From JAABRT01 sp038259155 (GTDB lineage Bacteria; Gemmatimonadota; Gemmatimonadetes; Gemmatimonadales; Gemmatimonadaceae): 36,613 bases of DNA. A program made the translations under genes and the position numbers. Within the stretch, counting starts at the first letter, position 1; each line of letters starts with the position of its first letter. Positions 1 through 7,741 of the stretch are shown here, one piece after another. The notes beneath the pieces are model-generated. The model was not told the DNA's origin, did no database searches, and saw only the letters and a list, made by a program, of their open reading frames with translations. Where the stretch lies: assembly GCA_038259155.1 (NCBI GenBank), contig JBBSPE010000031.1:1-36613 (forward strand), written 5' to 3'.

Positions 1-143
1 CCAAACGTGAGTCCCCCGGGCACGCGTACCCACCTGGTGGCCGTTTATGCAGCGTCCACCACCCCAAACACGCCTCGCGCTACCCCGCGGCCCCCCAGGG
101 CGGGCGCCCACGCGCCGAGCCGCCGCCGCTTGCCAGGCATTGG

Positions 144-692
144 TCAGGCTCCGGGCTCGGCGAGCAGCTGGGCGATGAAACGTCGGTTCGCGTCCGAGTT
201 CCAGTTGTCGGCGCCCAGCCACCGTCGCCGGATCACGCCCGACCGATCAATGAGATAGGTCTCGGGCACGCCCGCGTATCGATAGACGGTACGAAACGAC
301 TCGCTCTCGTCGTAGAGCACGTCGAATGTGAGCTCGTAGTCGCGTGCGAAGCGTTCGATGTCGGGTCCTACGCCCGGGGCATCCACGCTGACTGCCGCAA
401 CGGCCAGACCACGTGCCGCGAAGTCCCGGTAGAGCTGCTCGATACTCGGCATCTCCTGCTTGCACGGCCCGCACCATGTGGCCCACACATTGAGCAGCAG
501 CACCTGGCCACGATAGTCCGCCAGCGACTTGCTCGCGTCGCTCGCACCCGTCGCATCGGCGACCTCGAATTCTGGAGCGGCGCTTCCCACCCGCAGTTCG
601 CGCAGCTCGCCGCCGATGTAGCGCGTGGCGCCCCACAGCCCCGCGCCGAGTACCGCCACGAGCACGCCCACGGCGAGCCACTGGCTCCGCAT
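144..692 (-). CDS. TlpA/ResA-like membrane-anchored thioredoxin
   Basis: This is a thiol-disulfide oxidoreductase of the TlpA/ResA type, expected to reduce or exchange disulfides on the outer face of the cytoplasmic membrane, often for cytochrome c maturation. An N-terminal hydrophobic anchor (about residues 4-22) is followed by a thioredoxin fold with the active-site motif WCGPC in the context WATWCGPCKQEMPS, and a cis-Pro region near GVPETYLIDRSG. The ATG at 692 is chosen because it directly precedes the anchor; an in-frame start at 713 would overlap rpe by 19 bases. It is the last gene of the long minus-strand housekeeping run, two bases after rpe. The exact partner is unknown, so no symbol is given. 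No cytochrome maturation genes are visible nearby. Confidence 0.85.
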   Translation of the reverse strand: MRSQWLAVGVLVAVLGAGLWGATRYIGGELRELRVGSAAPEFEVADATGASDASKSLADYRGQVLLLNVWATWCGPCKQEMPSIEQLYRDFAARGLAVAAVSVDAPGVGPDIERFARDYELTFDVLYDESESFRTVYRYAGVPETYLIDRSGVIRRRWLGADNWNSDANRRFIAQLLAEPGA

Positions 693-694
693 CG

Positions 695-1375
695 TCACGC
701 CGTGACTCCACACAGTCCGCGCAACGCGCCGATTTCCGCCGCCTGATCGGCCGCCGAGAATACGGCGTTGCCCGCGACGAAGGTGTCGGCGCCCGCGCGC
801 CAGCAGCGTGCAATCGTCTTGCGACTCACACCGCCGTCCACTTCGAGCGCCGCGTTGGAGCCAGCCGCGGTGAGCAACTGACGCGCGCGGGCAATCTTGT
901 CCACCGTATAGTCGAGAAAGGACTGTCCACCGTAGCCCGGATTCACCGTCATGATGAGCAGCAGGTCGAGCTCCGCCGCGATTTCGCGCACCATCTCGAG
1001 CGGCGTGGCCGGATTGAGCGCCACGCCTGCCAGGCAGCCGAGTTCACGAATGCGTGCGAGCTGGCGATCCAGATGCGGCGCCGCCTCCGCATGCACCGTG
1101 AGCACGTTGGCGCCGGCCGCCGCGTAATCGTCGAAATAGCGCTCCGGCTCCACCACCATGAGGTGCACATCGATGGGCAGTGAGGTGCACCGTCGCACGG
1201 TCTCGATCACCTTGGCGCCGAACGTGAGGTTGGGCACGAAGCGACCGTCCATGACGTCCACATGAATCCAGTCAGCGCCACCGGCCTCGCACATCGCAAG
1301 GTCGTCTGCGAGTCGCGCAAAGTCGGCCGAAAGAATGGAGGGCGCGATGCGACACGGCGAAGGGCGAGCGGTCAT
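695..1375 (-). CDS. rpe: Ribulose-phosphate 3-epimerase
   Basis: Interconverts D-ribulose 5-phosphate and D-xylulose 5-phosphate in the non-oxidative pentose phosphate pathway (cytosolic TIM barrel, metal dependent). The 226-residue length is typical. The usual family signatures are all present: APSILSADF near the N-terminus, HVDVMDGRFVPN (metal ligands His and Asp), DVHLMV, MTVNPGYGGQ and EVDGGV, with the final Asp in DGG acting as the second acid. The start overlaps the stop of the upstream PASTA gene by four bases (ATGA), which suggests translational coupling. The family assignment is secure. Confidence 0.96.
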   Translation of the reverse strand: MTARPSPCRIAPSILSADFARLADDLAMCEAGGADWIHVDVMDGRFVPNLTFGAKVIETVRRCTSLPIDVHLMVVEPERYFDDYAAAGANVLTVHAEAAPHLDRQLARIRELGCLAGVALNPATPLEMVREIAAELDLLLIMTVNPGYGGQSFLDYTVDKIARARQLLTAAGSNAALEVDGGVSRKTIARCWRAGADTFVAGNAVFSAADQAAEIGALRGLCGVTA

Positions 1376-1998
1376 GGCAAGGAATCGGGAAGCGGTCGCA
1401 GCGTGTCCGGCAGGCCGGTGGCGCGCGACGTGTCCGGAATGAGAAACAGCGAGTCGGTGATCATTTCGTCCGGCCGCCGCTCACTGCGGGAAGAATCCAC
1501 CACCGGCTCTGCCGGCACCGGGTCTTCCTCGCGCCGCCGATCGGCCAGAATGAGGTTCACCGTGGCAGGCAGCTGCACGCGTTCGCCGCGCACGGGAAAC
1601 GTTTCGAGTACGGTGCCGACGCGTTCGTCGGCCCCGCGGAACAGGATGTCACCCACGGTAAAACCGGCGCGCTCGAGCAGACGCCGCGCGTCGCCCTCGG
1701 CACGGCCGACGAGATCGGGTACAACGGCCACGCTGTCGCGCGACGCGAGCGCACCGCCGCCCACCATCGCCGACGCGCCAGGACGCATTCCGTCGGCGCG
1801 CGGGCCGCGAATCGTGCGGCGTGGTGCTGGGGTCTCGACCACCGGCTCATCGGGTACGACGACCGGTGGCGGTGCGTCCCCTTCGAGGATGCGCAGTCCC
1901 ACGAGTGCGGTGCCCATTCCGGCTGCGACACCGGCGAGCACCGCGAAGCCAAGCCGCTTGGTCCAGGCACCGAGCCCGTTTGCACGGGTCGCGTTCAC
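1372..1998 (-). CDS. Single-PASTA-domain membrane protein
   Basis: This 208-residue protein has an N-terminal transmembrane helix (about residues 16-37, LGFAVLAGVAAGMGTALVG), a Pro-rich linker, one PASTA domain (about residues 92-153, from VAVVPDLVGRAEGDARRLLE to LPATVNLILA) and an acidic/Pro-rich tail. PASTA domains usually bind peptidoglycan fragments or beta-lactams and occur in Ser/Thr kinases (PknB/PrkC) and some PBPs. Here there is no kinase or transpeptidase domain, so this is an orphan PASTA protein whose C-terminal part should lie in the periplasm. It overlaps rsmB upstream and rpe downstream by ATGA. Function is unknown; cell-wall sensing or binding is an inference from the domain alone. 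Confidence 0.75.
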   Translation of the reverse strand: MNATRANGLGAWTKRLGFAVLAGVAAGMGTALVGLRILEGDAPPPVVVPDEPVVETPAPRRTIRGPRADGMRPGASAMVGGGALASRDSVAVVPDLVGRAEGDARRLLERAGFTVGDILFRGADERVGTVLETFPVRGERVQLPATVNLILADRRREEDPVPAEPVVDSSRSERRPDEMITDSLFLIPDTSRATGLPDTLRPLPDSLP

Positions 1999-3488
1999 GT
2001 GGTCTCCCGTCGCCTCAGGCGCACAGCGAACGCGCCGTCCACACCATGCGCGTGCGGCAGGACGCGCAGGCGGCCGTTGTCGAGAACGGCGTCGGGCACC
2101 GAGCCCGCGCGAGGCGCCTCGAGCACGAACTCCGGATGTGCCGCCAGGAACGCGTCCACCGGCTCGTCATTCTCTTCGGGCTCGAGCGAGCACGTGGAGT
2201 AGATGAGCAGGCCGCCGGGGCGCACGGCCACGGACGCACGTTCGAGAATCTCGCGCTGGACGGCAGACATCACGGCCAGATCGGAGGCGCGCAGGCGCCA
2301 GCGTGCGTCCGGGTGCCGGCGGAATGTGCCCGTACCGGTGCAGGGCACGTCGAGCAGGAGCGCGTCGAGATCGTGCACGGCAGGCTCACGCGCGTCGCCC
2401 ACGTAGGCCACGATGTTTTCGGCGTCCAGGCGCCCGATGCCCACGAGCAGACGTTCCAGTCGTCCGGGCACACGGTCGGCGGCCACGACGAGTCGAGCGG
2501 TGCGGGACAGTTCGAGCGTCTTGCCACCGGGCGCCGAACAGAGGTCGGCCACCACGCTGCCCGGCGCGATGGACGCGTAGCGCGTGACCAATGTGGCCGC
2601 CGGGTCCTGTACGAAGAGCAATCCCTGCTTGAACGCACCCAGCTCGGTGAGTTGCACGCCGTGGCCGAGCACGAGCGAGTCCGACACCAACGGTGCCTCT
2701 CGCACGGCCACGCCAGCGCCTTCGAGCATGGCTTCGAGCTGCTCGCGCACCACGCCGAAGGGCCGCAGCACAATGGGCGCTTCCCGATTGTTGGCGTCCA
2801 GCAGGCGCTCGGTATCCTCGAGCCCGAAGCGCGCCACCCAGCGCACCACCAGCCAGCGGGGATGCGATGCGCGCAGGGCCAGCGCGTCCACCGGGTCGAT
2901 GGGCTGCGGCGGCTCGAGTGCATCCCGCTCCCGGTCAATCCGGCGCAGCACGGCGTTTACGAGCTTGCTCGCGCCAATGCCATGGCGCTGCTTGGCCAGC
3001 TCGACCGTTTGCGCGATGGCGGCGTACGGCGGCACGCTGCCCATGTTGAGCAGCTGATAGGCGCCCAACCGGAGCAGGTCGGCCACGTCGCCGTCCAGCC
3101 GCGCGAGTCCGCCGCGCACGCGGGCACCCACCACGGCGTCAAACCAGCCGCGTCGCCGCAGCGTGCCCCACACCAATTCCTGTACCCAGCGCCGGTCGCG
3201 CGCGTCCAACGGTCCGGCGTGGCGCTCGAACGCGGGGTCGAGCAGCTGTCCGCTGCGCAACTCTGCGAGAATGGCGGCGGCGGCTACGCGCGAGTCGGTG
3301 ATGGACGCGGTCTTGCTGCGCGGCCCACGAAAGACCGGGCGCGTGCGCGCGATCTGCCCGTCACCACCAGCGGCCGGTGGCTCGGCGGTGCGCGGCGCAT
3401 TGGTCGGCACAGTGAGCGGGTCGGCGTGCGGGGCACGCACGTTCACCTCGGGACCAGCGTCCCGATCAGATCCCTCCGGCAGTGTCAT
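1995..3488 (-). CDS. rsmB: 16S rRNA (cytosine-5) methyltransferase RsmB
   Basis: Methylates a cytosine of 16S rRNA (C967 in E. coli) using S-adenosylmethionine. The N-terminal part (about residues 65-200) is the NusB-like RNA-binding domain (for example DARDRRWVQELVWGTLRRR). The C-terminal part is the Rossmann methyltransferase with the SAM motif VADLCSAPGGKTLELS, motif IV DVPCTGTG and motif VI YSTCSLEPEEN, which carry the two catalytic cysteines. The first about 60 residues are an uncharged or Pro-rich extension not usual in the family, so the true start may lie further in, nearer ITDSRVAAAAIL. As drawn, it overlaps the fmt 3' end by 23 bases. The fmt-rsmB pairing is a classical one and supports the call. 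Confidence 0.94.
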   Translation of the reverse strand: MTLPEGSDRDAGPEVNVRAPHADPLTVPTNAPRTAEPPAAGGDGQIARTRPVFRGPRSKTASITDSRVAAAAILAELRSGQLLDPAFERHAGPLDARDRRWVQELVWGTLRRRGWFDAVVGARVRGGLARLDGDVADLLRLGAYQLLNMGSVPPYAAIAQTVELAKQRHGIGASKLVNAVLRRIDRERDALEPPQPIDPVDALALRASHPRWLVVRWVARFGLEDTERLLDANNREAPIVLRPFGVVREQLEAMLEGAGVAVREAPLVSDSLVLGHGVQLTELGAFKQGLLFVQDPAATLVTRYASIAPGSVVADLCSAPGGKTLELSRTARLVVAADRVPGRLERLLVGIGRLDAENIVAYVGDAREPAVHDLDALLLDVPCTGTGTFRRHPDARWRLRASDLAVMSAVQREILERASVAVRPGGLLIYSTCSLEPEENDEPVDAFLAAHPEFVLEAPRAGSVPDAVLDNGRLRVLPHAHGVDGAFAVRLRRRETT

Positions 3489-4476
3489 GCGGAGAAAGAT
3501 AGCCAGTTCCCTCCTGATCGTCGAAGCGGTCGCCGATCTGCACCCCCCGCCCGCGCAGCCAGTCGCCGGCGTTCATCCGCGCCTTGCCGGCCGGCTGCAC
3601 CTGCAGAATCCGCACCGCGCCGTCGCCGCAGCGCACCAGCAGGCCGTCGGCATTGATGTCGCGCACCGTGCCGGGCCGGCTCGCGCGCAGGGCGTCGTCG
3701 GTGATGTCGCTGTCCGTGCGGGCCACCACGCGCACCCCGAAACACTTGACGGATGCGCCCGCCATGGAAGTGTGGGCGCCGGGCCGCGGGTCAAACGCGC
3801 GGATCACCCGGGAAACGTGCGTGGCATCCCGCGTGAAGTGCAGCTGCGCCGAGGCCCGATCGATTTTGGGGGCGTAGGTGGACGCGCTGTCGTCTTGCGC
3901 TACCTCATGCGACGCCCCTGCCTCAAGCAGCGCGAGCGCCTGCACGATGGCCAGCGCGCCCAGCTCCGCGAGGTGATCATGCAGCTCGCCGTAGGTGGTG
4001 TCGTCGCCGATGGGCGAACGCACCACGTGCAGCATGGGGCCCGCGTCGAGCGCCGGCACCATACGCATGATCGTGATGCCGGTGTGTTCGTGCCCTTCCA
4101 GAATGGCGGCCTGAATGGGCGCCGCGCCGCGAAGCGCGGGCAGCAGCGACGCGTGAATGTTCAGCGTGCCAAGGCGCGGCGCATCGATGGCCAACCGCGG
4201 CAGAATGTGCCCGTAGGCCACCACCACGCTCAGGTCGGGTTCGAGCGCGGCCATGTCGCTCATGAATGCATCGCCGCGCGGGCGGTCCGGCTGCAGCACG
4301 GGCAGCCCCTCTTCCAGCGCAACCACTTTCACCGGTGACGGATCGACCTGTGACCGCGAGCGGCCGCGCGGGCGATCCGGCTGCGTCACCACCCCCACCA
4401 CATCGTGCCCCTCACCCAACAGAGCGAGCAGCGGTGGAACGGCAAAATCGGGGGTGCCCCAGAACAGAATACGCAT
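3466..4476 (-). CDS. fmt: Methionyl-tRNA formyltransferase
   Basis: Transfers a formyl group from 10-formyltetrahydrofolate to initiator Met-tRNA. The N-terminal Rossmann domain opens with MRILFWGTPDFAVPPLL, and the folate-binding and catalytic region contains LNIHASLLPALRGAAPIQ, followed by HTGITIMRM. The C-terminal OB-like domain (about residues 205-310) carries RAFDPRPGA. The ATG at 4476 is chosen because the family begins exactly here; an in-frame upstream extension of 19 codons has no homology features. Its length of 336 residues is normal. It lies between def and rsmB, the standard order def-fmt-rsmB. Confidence 0.97.
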   Translation of the reverse strand: MRILFWGTPDFAVPPLLALLGEGHDVVGVVTQPDRPRGRSRSQVDPSPVKVVALEEGLPVLQPDRPRGDAFMSDMAALEPDLSVVVAYGHILPRLAIDAPRLGTLNIHASLLPALRGAAPIQAAILEGHEHTGITIMRMVPALDAGPMLHVVRSPIGDDTTYGELHDHLAELGALAIVQALALLEAGASHEVAQDDSASTYAPKIDRASAQLHFTRDATHVSRVIRAFDPRPGAHTSMAGASVKCFGVRVVARTDSDITDDALRASRPGTVRDINADGLLVRCGDGAVRILQVQPAGKARMNAGDWLRGRGVQIGDRFDDQEGTGYLSPHDTAGGI

Positions 4477-4533
4477 GCGGTAAAGCCCGTACGAGTGGCG
4501 AAAATCCGGAGGACGCTCCGGATCGAACAACAA

Positions 4534-5097
4534 TCAGCCGGCGGTCGCCTTGCCGCCGTCCCGATCTGGCGGCAGGTCCCCAACCGGGAGAACCCGGAGC
4601 AGCTTGGGGTACTGCCCCTTTTCTTCTTCCCACGCCTTGAGCGCGGCGCGCCGTTTGAGCAACGACAGCCGGTCAAGGAACAGCTTGCCGTGCAGGTGGT
4701 CGATCTCGTGCTGCAGGCACACCGAAAGCAACTCGGAACCCGCCACTTCGATGACCTGACCATCCAGGTCCTGCGCCCGCACCGTGACCTCGGCCGAGCG
4801 ATCAACTTCGGCGAACACTTCCGGGATGGACAGACAACCCTCTTCCCACCGGAGCTTGCCCGCCCGGACAATGACTTCCGGGTTCACGAGCGCCCAGCGC
4901 TGGTCTTCCACCTGGATCACGGTGAGCCGTTCCCGCCGTCCCACCTGCGGGGCGGCCAAGCCGACGCCCTTCGCGGCTTCCATGGTATCGAACATGTCAT
5001 CCGCCAGACGCCGAAGGTCGGGGGTGAACTCGGTGACCCGCTCCGTCTCCTGGCGCAGGATGGTGGAGCCCAGCACGTGAATGTCGAGCAGCGACAT
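4534..5097 (-). CDS. def: Peptide deformylase
   Basis: Removes the N-formyl group from nascent proteins (Fe2+ or Zn2+ metalloenzyme at the ribosome exit). All three family motifs are visible: GVGLAAPQVG (motif 1), EGCLSIPE (motif 2, with the Cys metal ligand) and LQHEIDHLHG (motif 3, HExxH). The ATG at 5097 (MSLLDIHVLG) is preferred because it matches the family start; an open frame runs 18 codons further upstream, overlapping yajC. A Lys/Glu-rich C-terminal tail of about 40 residues follows motif 3. It is co-directional with fmt (57-base gap), a functional pair in formyl-Met metabolism. Confidence 0.97.
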   Translation of the reverse strand: MSLLDIHVLGSTILRQETERVTEFTPDLRRLADDMFDTMEAAKGVGLAAPQVGRRERLTVIQVEDQRWALVNPEVIVRAGKLRWEEGCLSIPEVFAEVDRSAEVTVRAQDLDGQVIEVAGSELLSVCLQHEIDHLHGKLFLDRLSLLKRRAALKAWEEEKGQYPKLLRVLPVGDLPPDRDGGKATAG

Positions 5098-5104
5098 GCC
5101 AGCC

Positions 5105-5452
5105 TCAGCCCGCGACCGCCGGACCACCGCCGATGCGCACGATGCGGCCACGCTCGACGATGAGGCGCGACTCGCCCGACTTGATGGTGATGCGGTCCTC
5201 GAGCGACGGGACGTCCCGGGCCTGGATGCTCACGACCTCGCCCACCACACCACCCGCCGTGACGATCTCGTCGCCGCGCTTGAGCGCCTTCACCAGGTTG
5301 TCGTGATTCGTGCGCTGCTTCTGCTGCGGGCGGATGAGCACGAAGTAGAAAATCGCGAAGATCGCGCCGTACATGAAAATCATCCCGGTGATCTGATTGC
5401 CGGGAGCCTGCAGAATGGCCGCCAGCGCGGCCGAAACGGGGACGAACGTCAT
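5105..5452 (-). CDS. yajC: Preprotein translocase accessory subunit YajC
   Basis: A small bitopic membrane protein that associates with SecDF in the Sec translocon. It shows one transmembrane segment (about residues 22-40, TGMIFMYGAIFAIFYFVLI) directly followed by the hallmark RPQQKQ, then the soluble domain with LKRGDEIVTAGGVVGEV. The 115-residue length is typical. The start codon overlaps the tgt stop (ATGA at 5449-5452), as in the classical queA-tgt-yajC order. No secD or secF lies within the window; def follows instead. Confidence 0.94.
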   Translation of the reverse strand: MTFVPVSAALAAILQAPGNQITGMIFMYGAIFAIFYFVLIRPQQKQRTNHDNLVKALKRGDEIVTAGGVVGEVVSIQARDVPSLEDRITIKSGESRLIVERGRIVRIGGGPAVAG

Positions 5453-6639
5453 GGTGTGATGATCCGGGAGTGGTAGCGGGCGAGCCAGGCGCGGCTCCAG
5501 CCGTCAAACGTGCCGCCCAGCACGGCCTCGCGGGCCGTGCGCATGAGCGAGACGAGGAAATGTACATTGTGGAGGCTGATCAGGCGCAGGCCGAGCAGTT
5601 CCTCGCACACGAACAAGTGCCGCACGTAGGCCGTGGAAAACCGGGTGCAGGTTGCGCAGTCACACTCGGGGTCGAGCGGCCCCTCCGCCAGCCGGAACTG
5701 GGCGTTCTTGATGTTGCGCCGCCCCTCAGCCGTGAAAAACGCGCCGGTGCGCCCCATGCGCGTGGGTGCCACGCAGTCAAACAGGTCCACGCCCCGCGCC
5801 ACGCCCTCCACGAGATCCTCGGGAAACCCGACGCCCATGAGATACCGCGGCCGGTCGGTTGGCAGGGCCTCCTGCGTGACGTCCAGCATGGCGTACATGT
5901 CCGGCTTGGCCTCACCCACGGAGAGCCCGCCCACACCGTACCCAATCCAGTCGTCGAGGTCGCGAATGGCCGCGGCCGATTCCCGTCGCAGGCCGGCGTG
6001 AATGCCGCCCTGCACAATCGGGAACAGCGCCTGCTGCGGCGTTGGGACGTCCGGATCGTCCTGCTGCAGCGTGGCAAACGCGTCTCGGCAGCGCGCCAGC
6101 CAGCGCACACTCCGCTCCATGGCCTCACGCGCCAGCGGCTCCGCACTCTGGCCCGGTACGACGTGGTCGAACTGCATGATCACGTCGGCCCCAAGATTGC
6201 GCTCAATGCGCATCACGCTCTCGGGGGTGAACCGTCGCGCTGAGCCGTCAATGTGGCTGCGGAACTCCACGCCGTCCTCGTCAATGGTGCGGAGCCCCTC
6301 CAGGGAGAACACCTGAAAGCCGCCGGAATCGGTGAGCAGCGGGCCGTTCCAGTGCATGAACCGGTGCAGCCCGCCGAGCGTGCGCACGGTTTCGTCGCTC
6401 GGCCGCAGGTGCAGGTGGTAGGCGTTCGCAAGCACCATGGTGGCACCCAGCGCCGTGAGATCATCGGGGTCGAGCCCCTTCACGCTGCCGAGTGTGCCCA
6501 CCGGCATGAACTGCGGCGTGAGGACGTCACCGTGGGGTGTGGCAAAGCGTCCGGCGCGGGCACCGCCGTCCACGGCGTCGAGCGTGAATGCGAAGGCGTT
6601 CTGCGTGGCCGCTGAGGTCTGCGAGGTGTCGCTGCTCAC
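5449..6639 (-). CDS. tgt: tRNA-guanine transglycosylase
   Basis: Exchanges guanine-34 for preQ1 in GU(N)-anticodon tRNAs, the base-exchange step of queuosine synthesis. Visible motifs are MPVGTLGSVKGL, the DSGGFQVFSL active-site loop (Asp general base), VVPGQ, RYLMGVGFPEDL, and DLFDCVAPTRMGRTG with the catalytic nucleophile Asp in DCVAPTR. The C-terminal zinc site is ECDCATC plus a downstream His in RHLFVCEELL. I chose the GTG at 6639 because it overlaps the queA TGA (GTGA), giving 396 residues; another GTG lies three codons upstream at 6648. It is coupled to queA before it and yajC after it. Confidence 0.97.
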   Translation of the reverse strand: MSSDTSQTSAATQNAFAFTLDAVDGGARAGRFATPHGDVLTPQFMPVGTLGSVKGLDPDDLTALGATMVLANAYHLHLRPSDETVRTLGGLHRFMHWNGPLLTDSGGFQVFSLEGLRTIDEDGVEFRSHIDGSARRFTPESVMRIERNLGADVIMQFDHVVPGQSAEPLAREAMERSVRWLARCRDAFATLQQDDPDVPTPQQALFPIVQGGIHAGLRRESAAAIRDLDDWIGYGVGGLSVGEAKPDMYAMLDVTQEALPTDRPRYLMGVGFPEDLVEGVARGVDLFDCVAPTRMGRTGAFFTAEGRRNIKNAQFRLAEGPLDPECDCATCTRFSTAYVRHLFVCEELLGLRLISLHNVHFLVSLMRTAREAVLGGTFDGWSRAWLARYHSRIITP

Positions 6640-7700
6640 AGGATGCACATCGAGTCGCCGTAGGACAAAAAACGATATTCCTCGGCCACCGCCGATTGGT
6701 ACGCGTGCTTCATGAGATCGTAGCTGGCGAAGGCACTTACGAGCATGAGCAGCGTGGAGCGCGGCTGATGAAAGTTGGTGATCAAGCGGTCCACCACGCG
6801 CAGTTTCTGTGGTGGACGCAAGAAGAGGTTGGTCTCGCGCGCGCCGGCCTGTACCACGCCGTCGTCGTCCGCTGCACTTTCGAGCGTGCGCACGGCGGTT
6901 GTGCCCACGGCCCACACTTTTCCGCCGCGTTCCCGGGTCGCCGCGATCGCTTGCGCAGCCGCCTCCGGCACCTCGTACCACTCCTCGTGCATCACGTGGC
7001 GCGACGGGTCGTCGTCCTGTACCGGCCGGAACGTGCCCGCGCCCACATGCAGCACCACCTCCACACGCTCCACCCCGCGCTCGGCCACACGCGCGAGCAG
7101 CTCCTGCGTGAAATGCAGGCCTGCGGTGGGCGCCGCGACGGAGCCTTCCGTGTGCGCGTACACGGTCTGGTAGCGCTGCACATCGGCGGCCGTGTCGTCC
7201 CGGGTGATGTAGGGCGGCAACGGCACGTGGCCACACGACGCGATGGCCGCCGAAACGGACGCATGCACACTCGGGTCAACCGCGAGCTGCACCACACGCG
7301 TGTGGCGCGGCGTCGTTTCGAGAATGTCCACGTCGAATCCATTGGCAATGTGCACGCGGCGACCTGGACGCAGCTTGGAGCCCGGTTGCACCATCGCTTC
7401 CCACAGCGGGCTGTCGTGCGACGAATCGATGGGCCGCAGCAGGAACACCTCGGCCGGCCGCCCCGAGTCGCGCGTGCCGAGCAGTCGAGCGCGAAACACC
7501 TGTGTGGCGTTCACCACGAGCGCGTCGCCGGGCGCCAGATAGTCCAGCACGTCGGGGAAGCGCCGGTGCGCAAGCGACCCCGTGGCGCGGTCCACCACGA
7601 GCAGCCGACTGGCGTCACGCGGTTCACACGGAGCTTGCGCAATGAGGGCCTCGGGGAGCACGTAGTCGTAGTCCGCGGTGCGACTGCCCGGTGTGTGCAT
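6636..7700 (-). CDS. queA: S-adenosylmethionine:tRNA ribosyltransferase-isomerase
   Basis: Builds epoxyqueuosine on preQ1-tRNA using the ribosyl group of SAM. Family features include DYVLPEALIAQ at the N-terminus, RDASRLLVVDR, LVVNATQVFRARL, PTAGLHFT, HVGAGTFRPV and LLMLVSAFA near the C-terminus. The start is uncertain. Three candidate starts lie in frame: TTG at 7739, ATG at 7712 and ATG at 7700, within a short imperfect 12-base tandem repeat encoding MHTPMHTP. I chose 7700, which gives 354 residues and best fits the family's short leader before the DYxLP motif. It starts 42 bases after the ruvB stop as drawn. Confidence 0.96.
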   Translation of the reverse strand: MHTPGSRTADYDYVLPEALIAQAPCEPRDASRLLVVDRATGSLAHRRFPDVLDYLAPGDALVVNATQVFRARLLGTRDSGRPAEVFLLRPIDSSHDSPLWEAMVQPGSKLRPGRRVHIANGFDVDILETTPRHTRVVQLAVDPSVHASVSAAIASCGHVPLPPYITRDDTAADVQRYQTVYAHTEGSVAAPTAGLHFTQELLARVAERGVERVEVVLHVGAGTFRPVQDDDPSRHVMHEEWYEVPEAAAQAIAATRERGGKVWAVGTTAVRTLESAADDDGVVQAGARETNLFLRPPQKLRVVDRLITNFHQPRSTLLMLVSAFASYDLMKHAYQSAVAEEYRFLSYGDSMCIL

Positions 7701-7741
7701 GGGCGTATGCATGGGCGTGTGTTCGGCGGCGGGCGACAACG

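Noticed and set aside
45..140. 31-codon minus-strand ORF just after the thioredoxin gene (MPGKRRRLGAW...)
   Set aside because: Gly/Arg/Ala-rich, no ribosome-binding site, no motif; the first 143 bases otherwise show nothing I can support.
1821..3656. 611-codon open frame on the plus strand opposite rsmB
   Set aside because: Arg/His/Pro/Ala-rich composition with no motif, fully antisense to a clear rsmB; a normal shadow in GC-rich DNA.
3163..4338. 391-codon plus-strand frame opposite fmt
   Set aside because: Antisense shadow of fmt with low-complexity basic composition.
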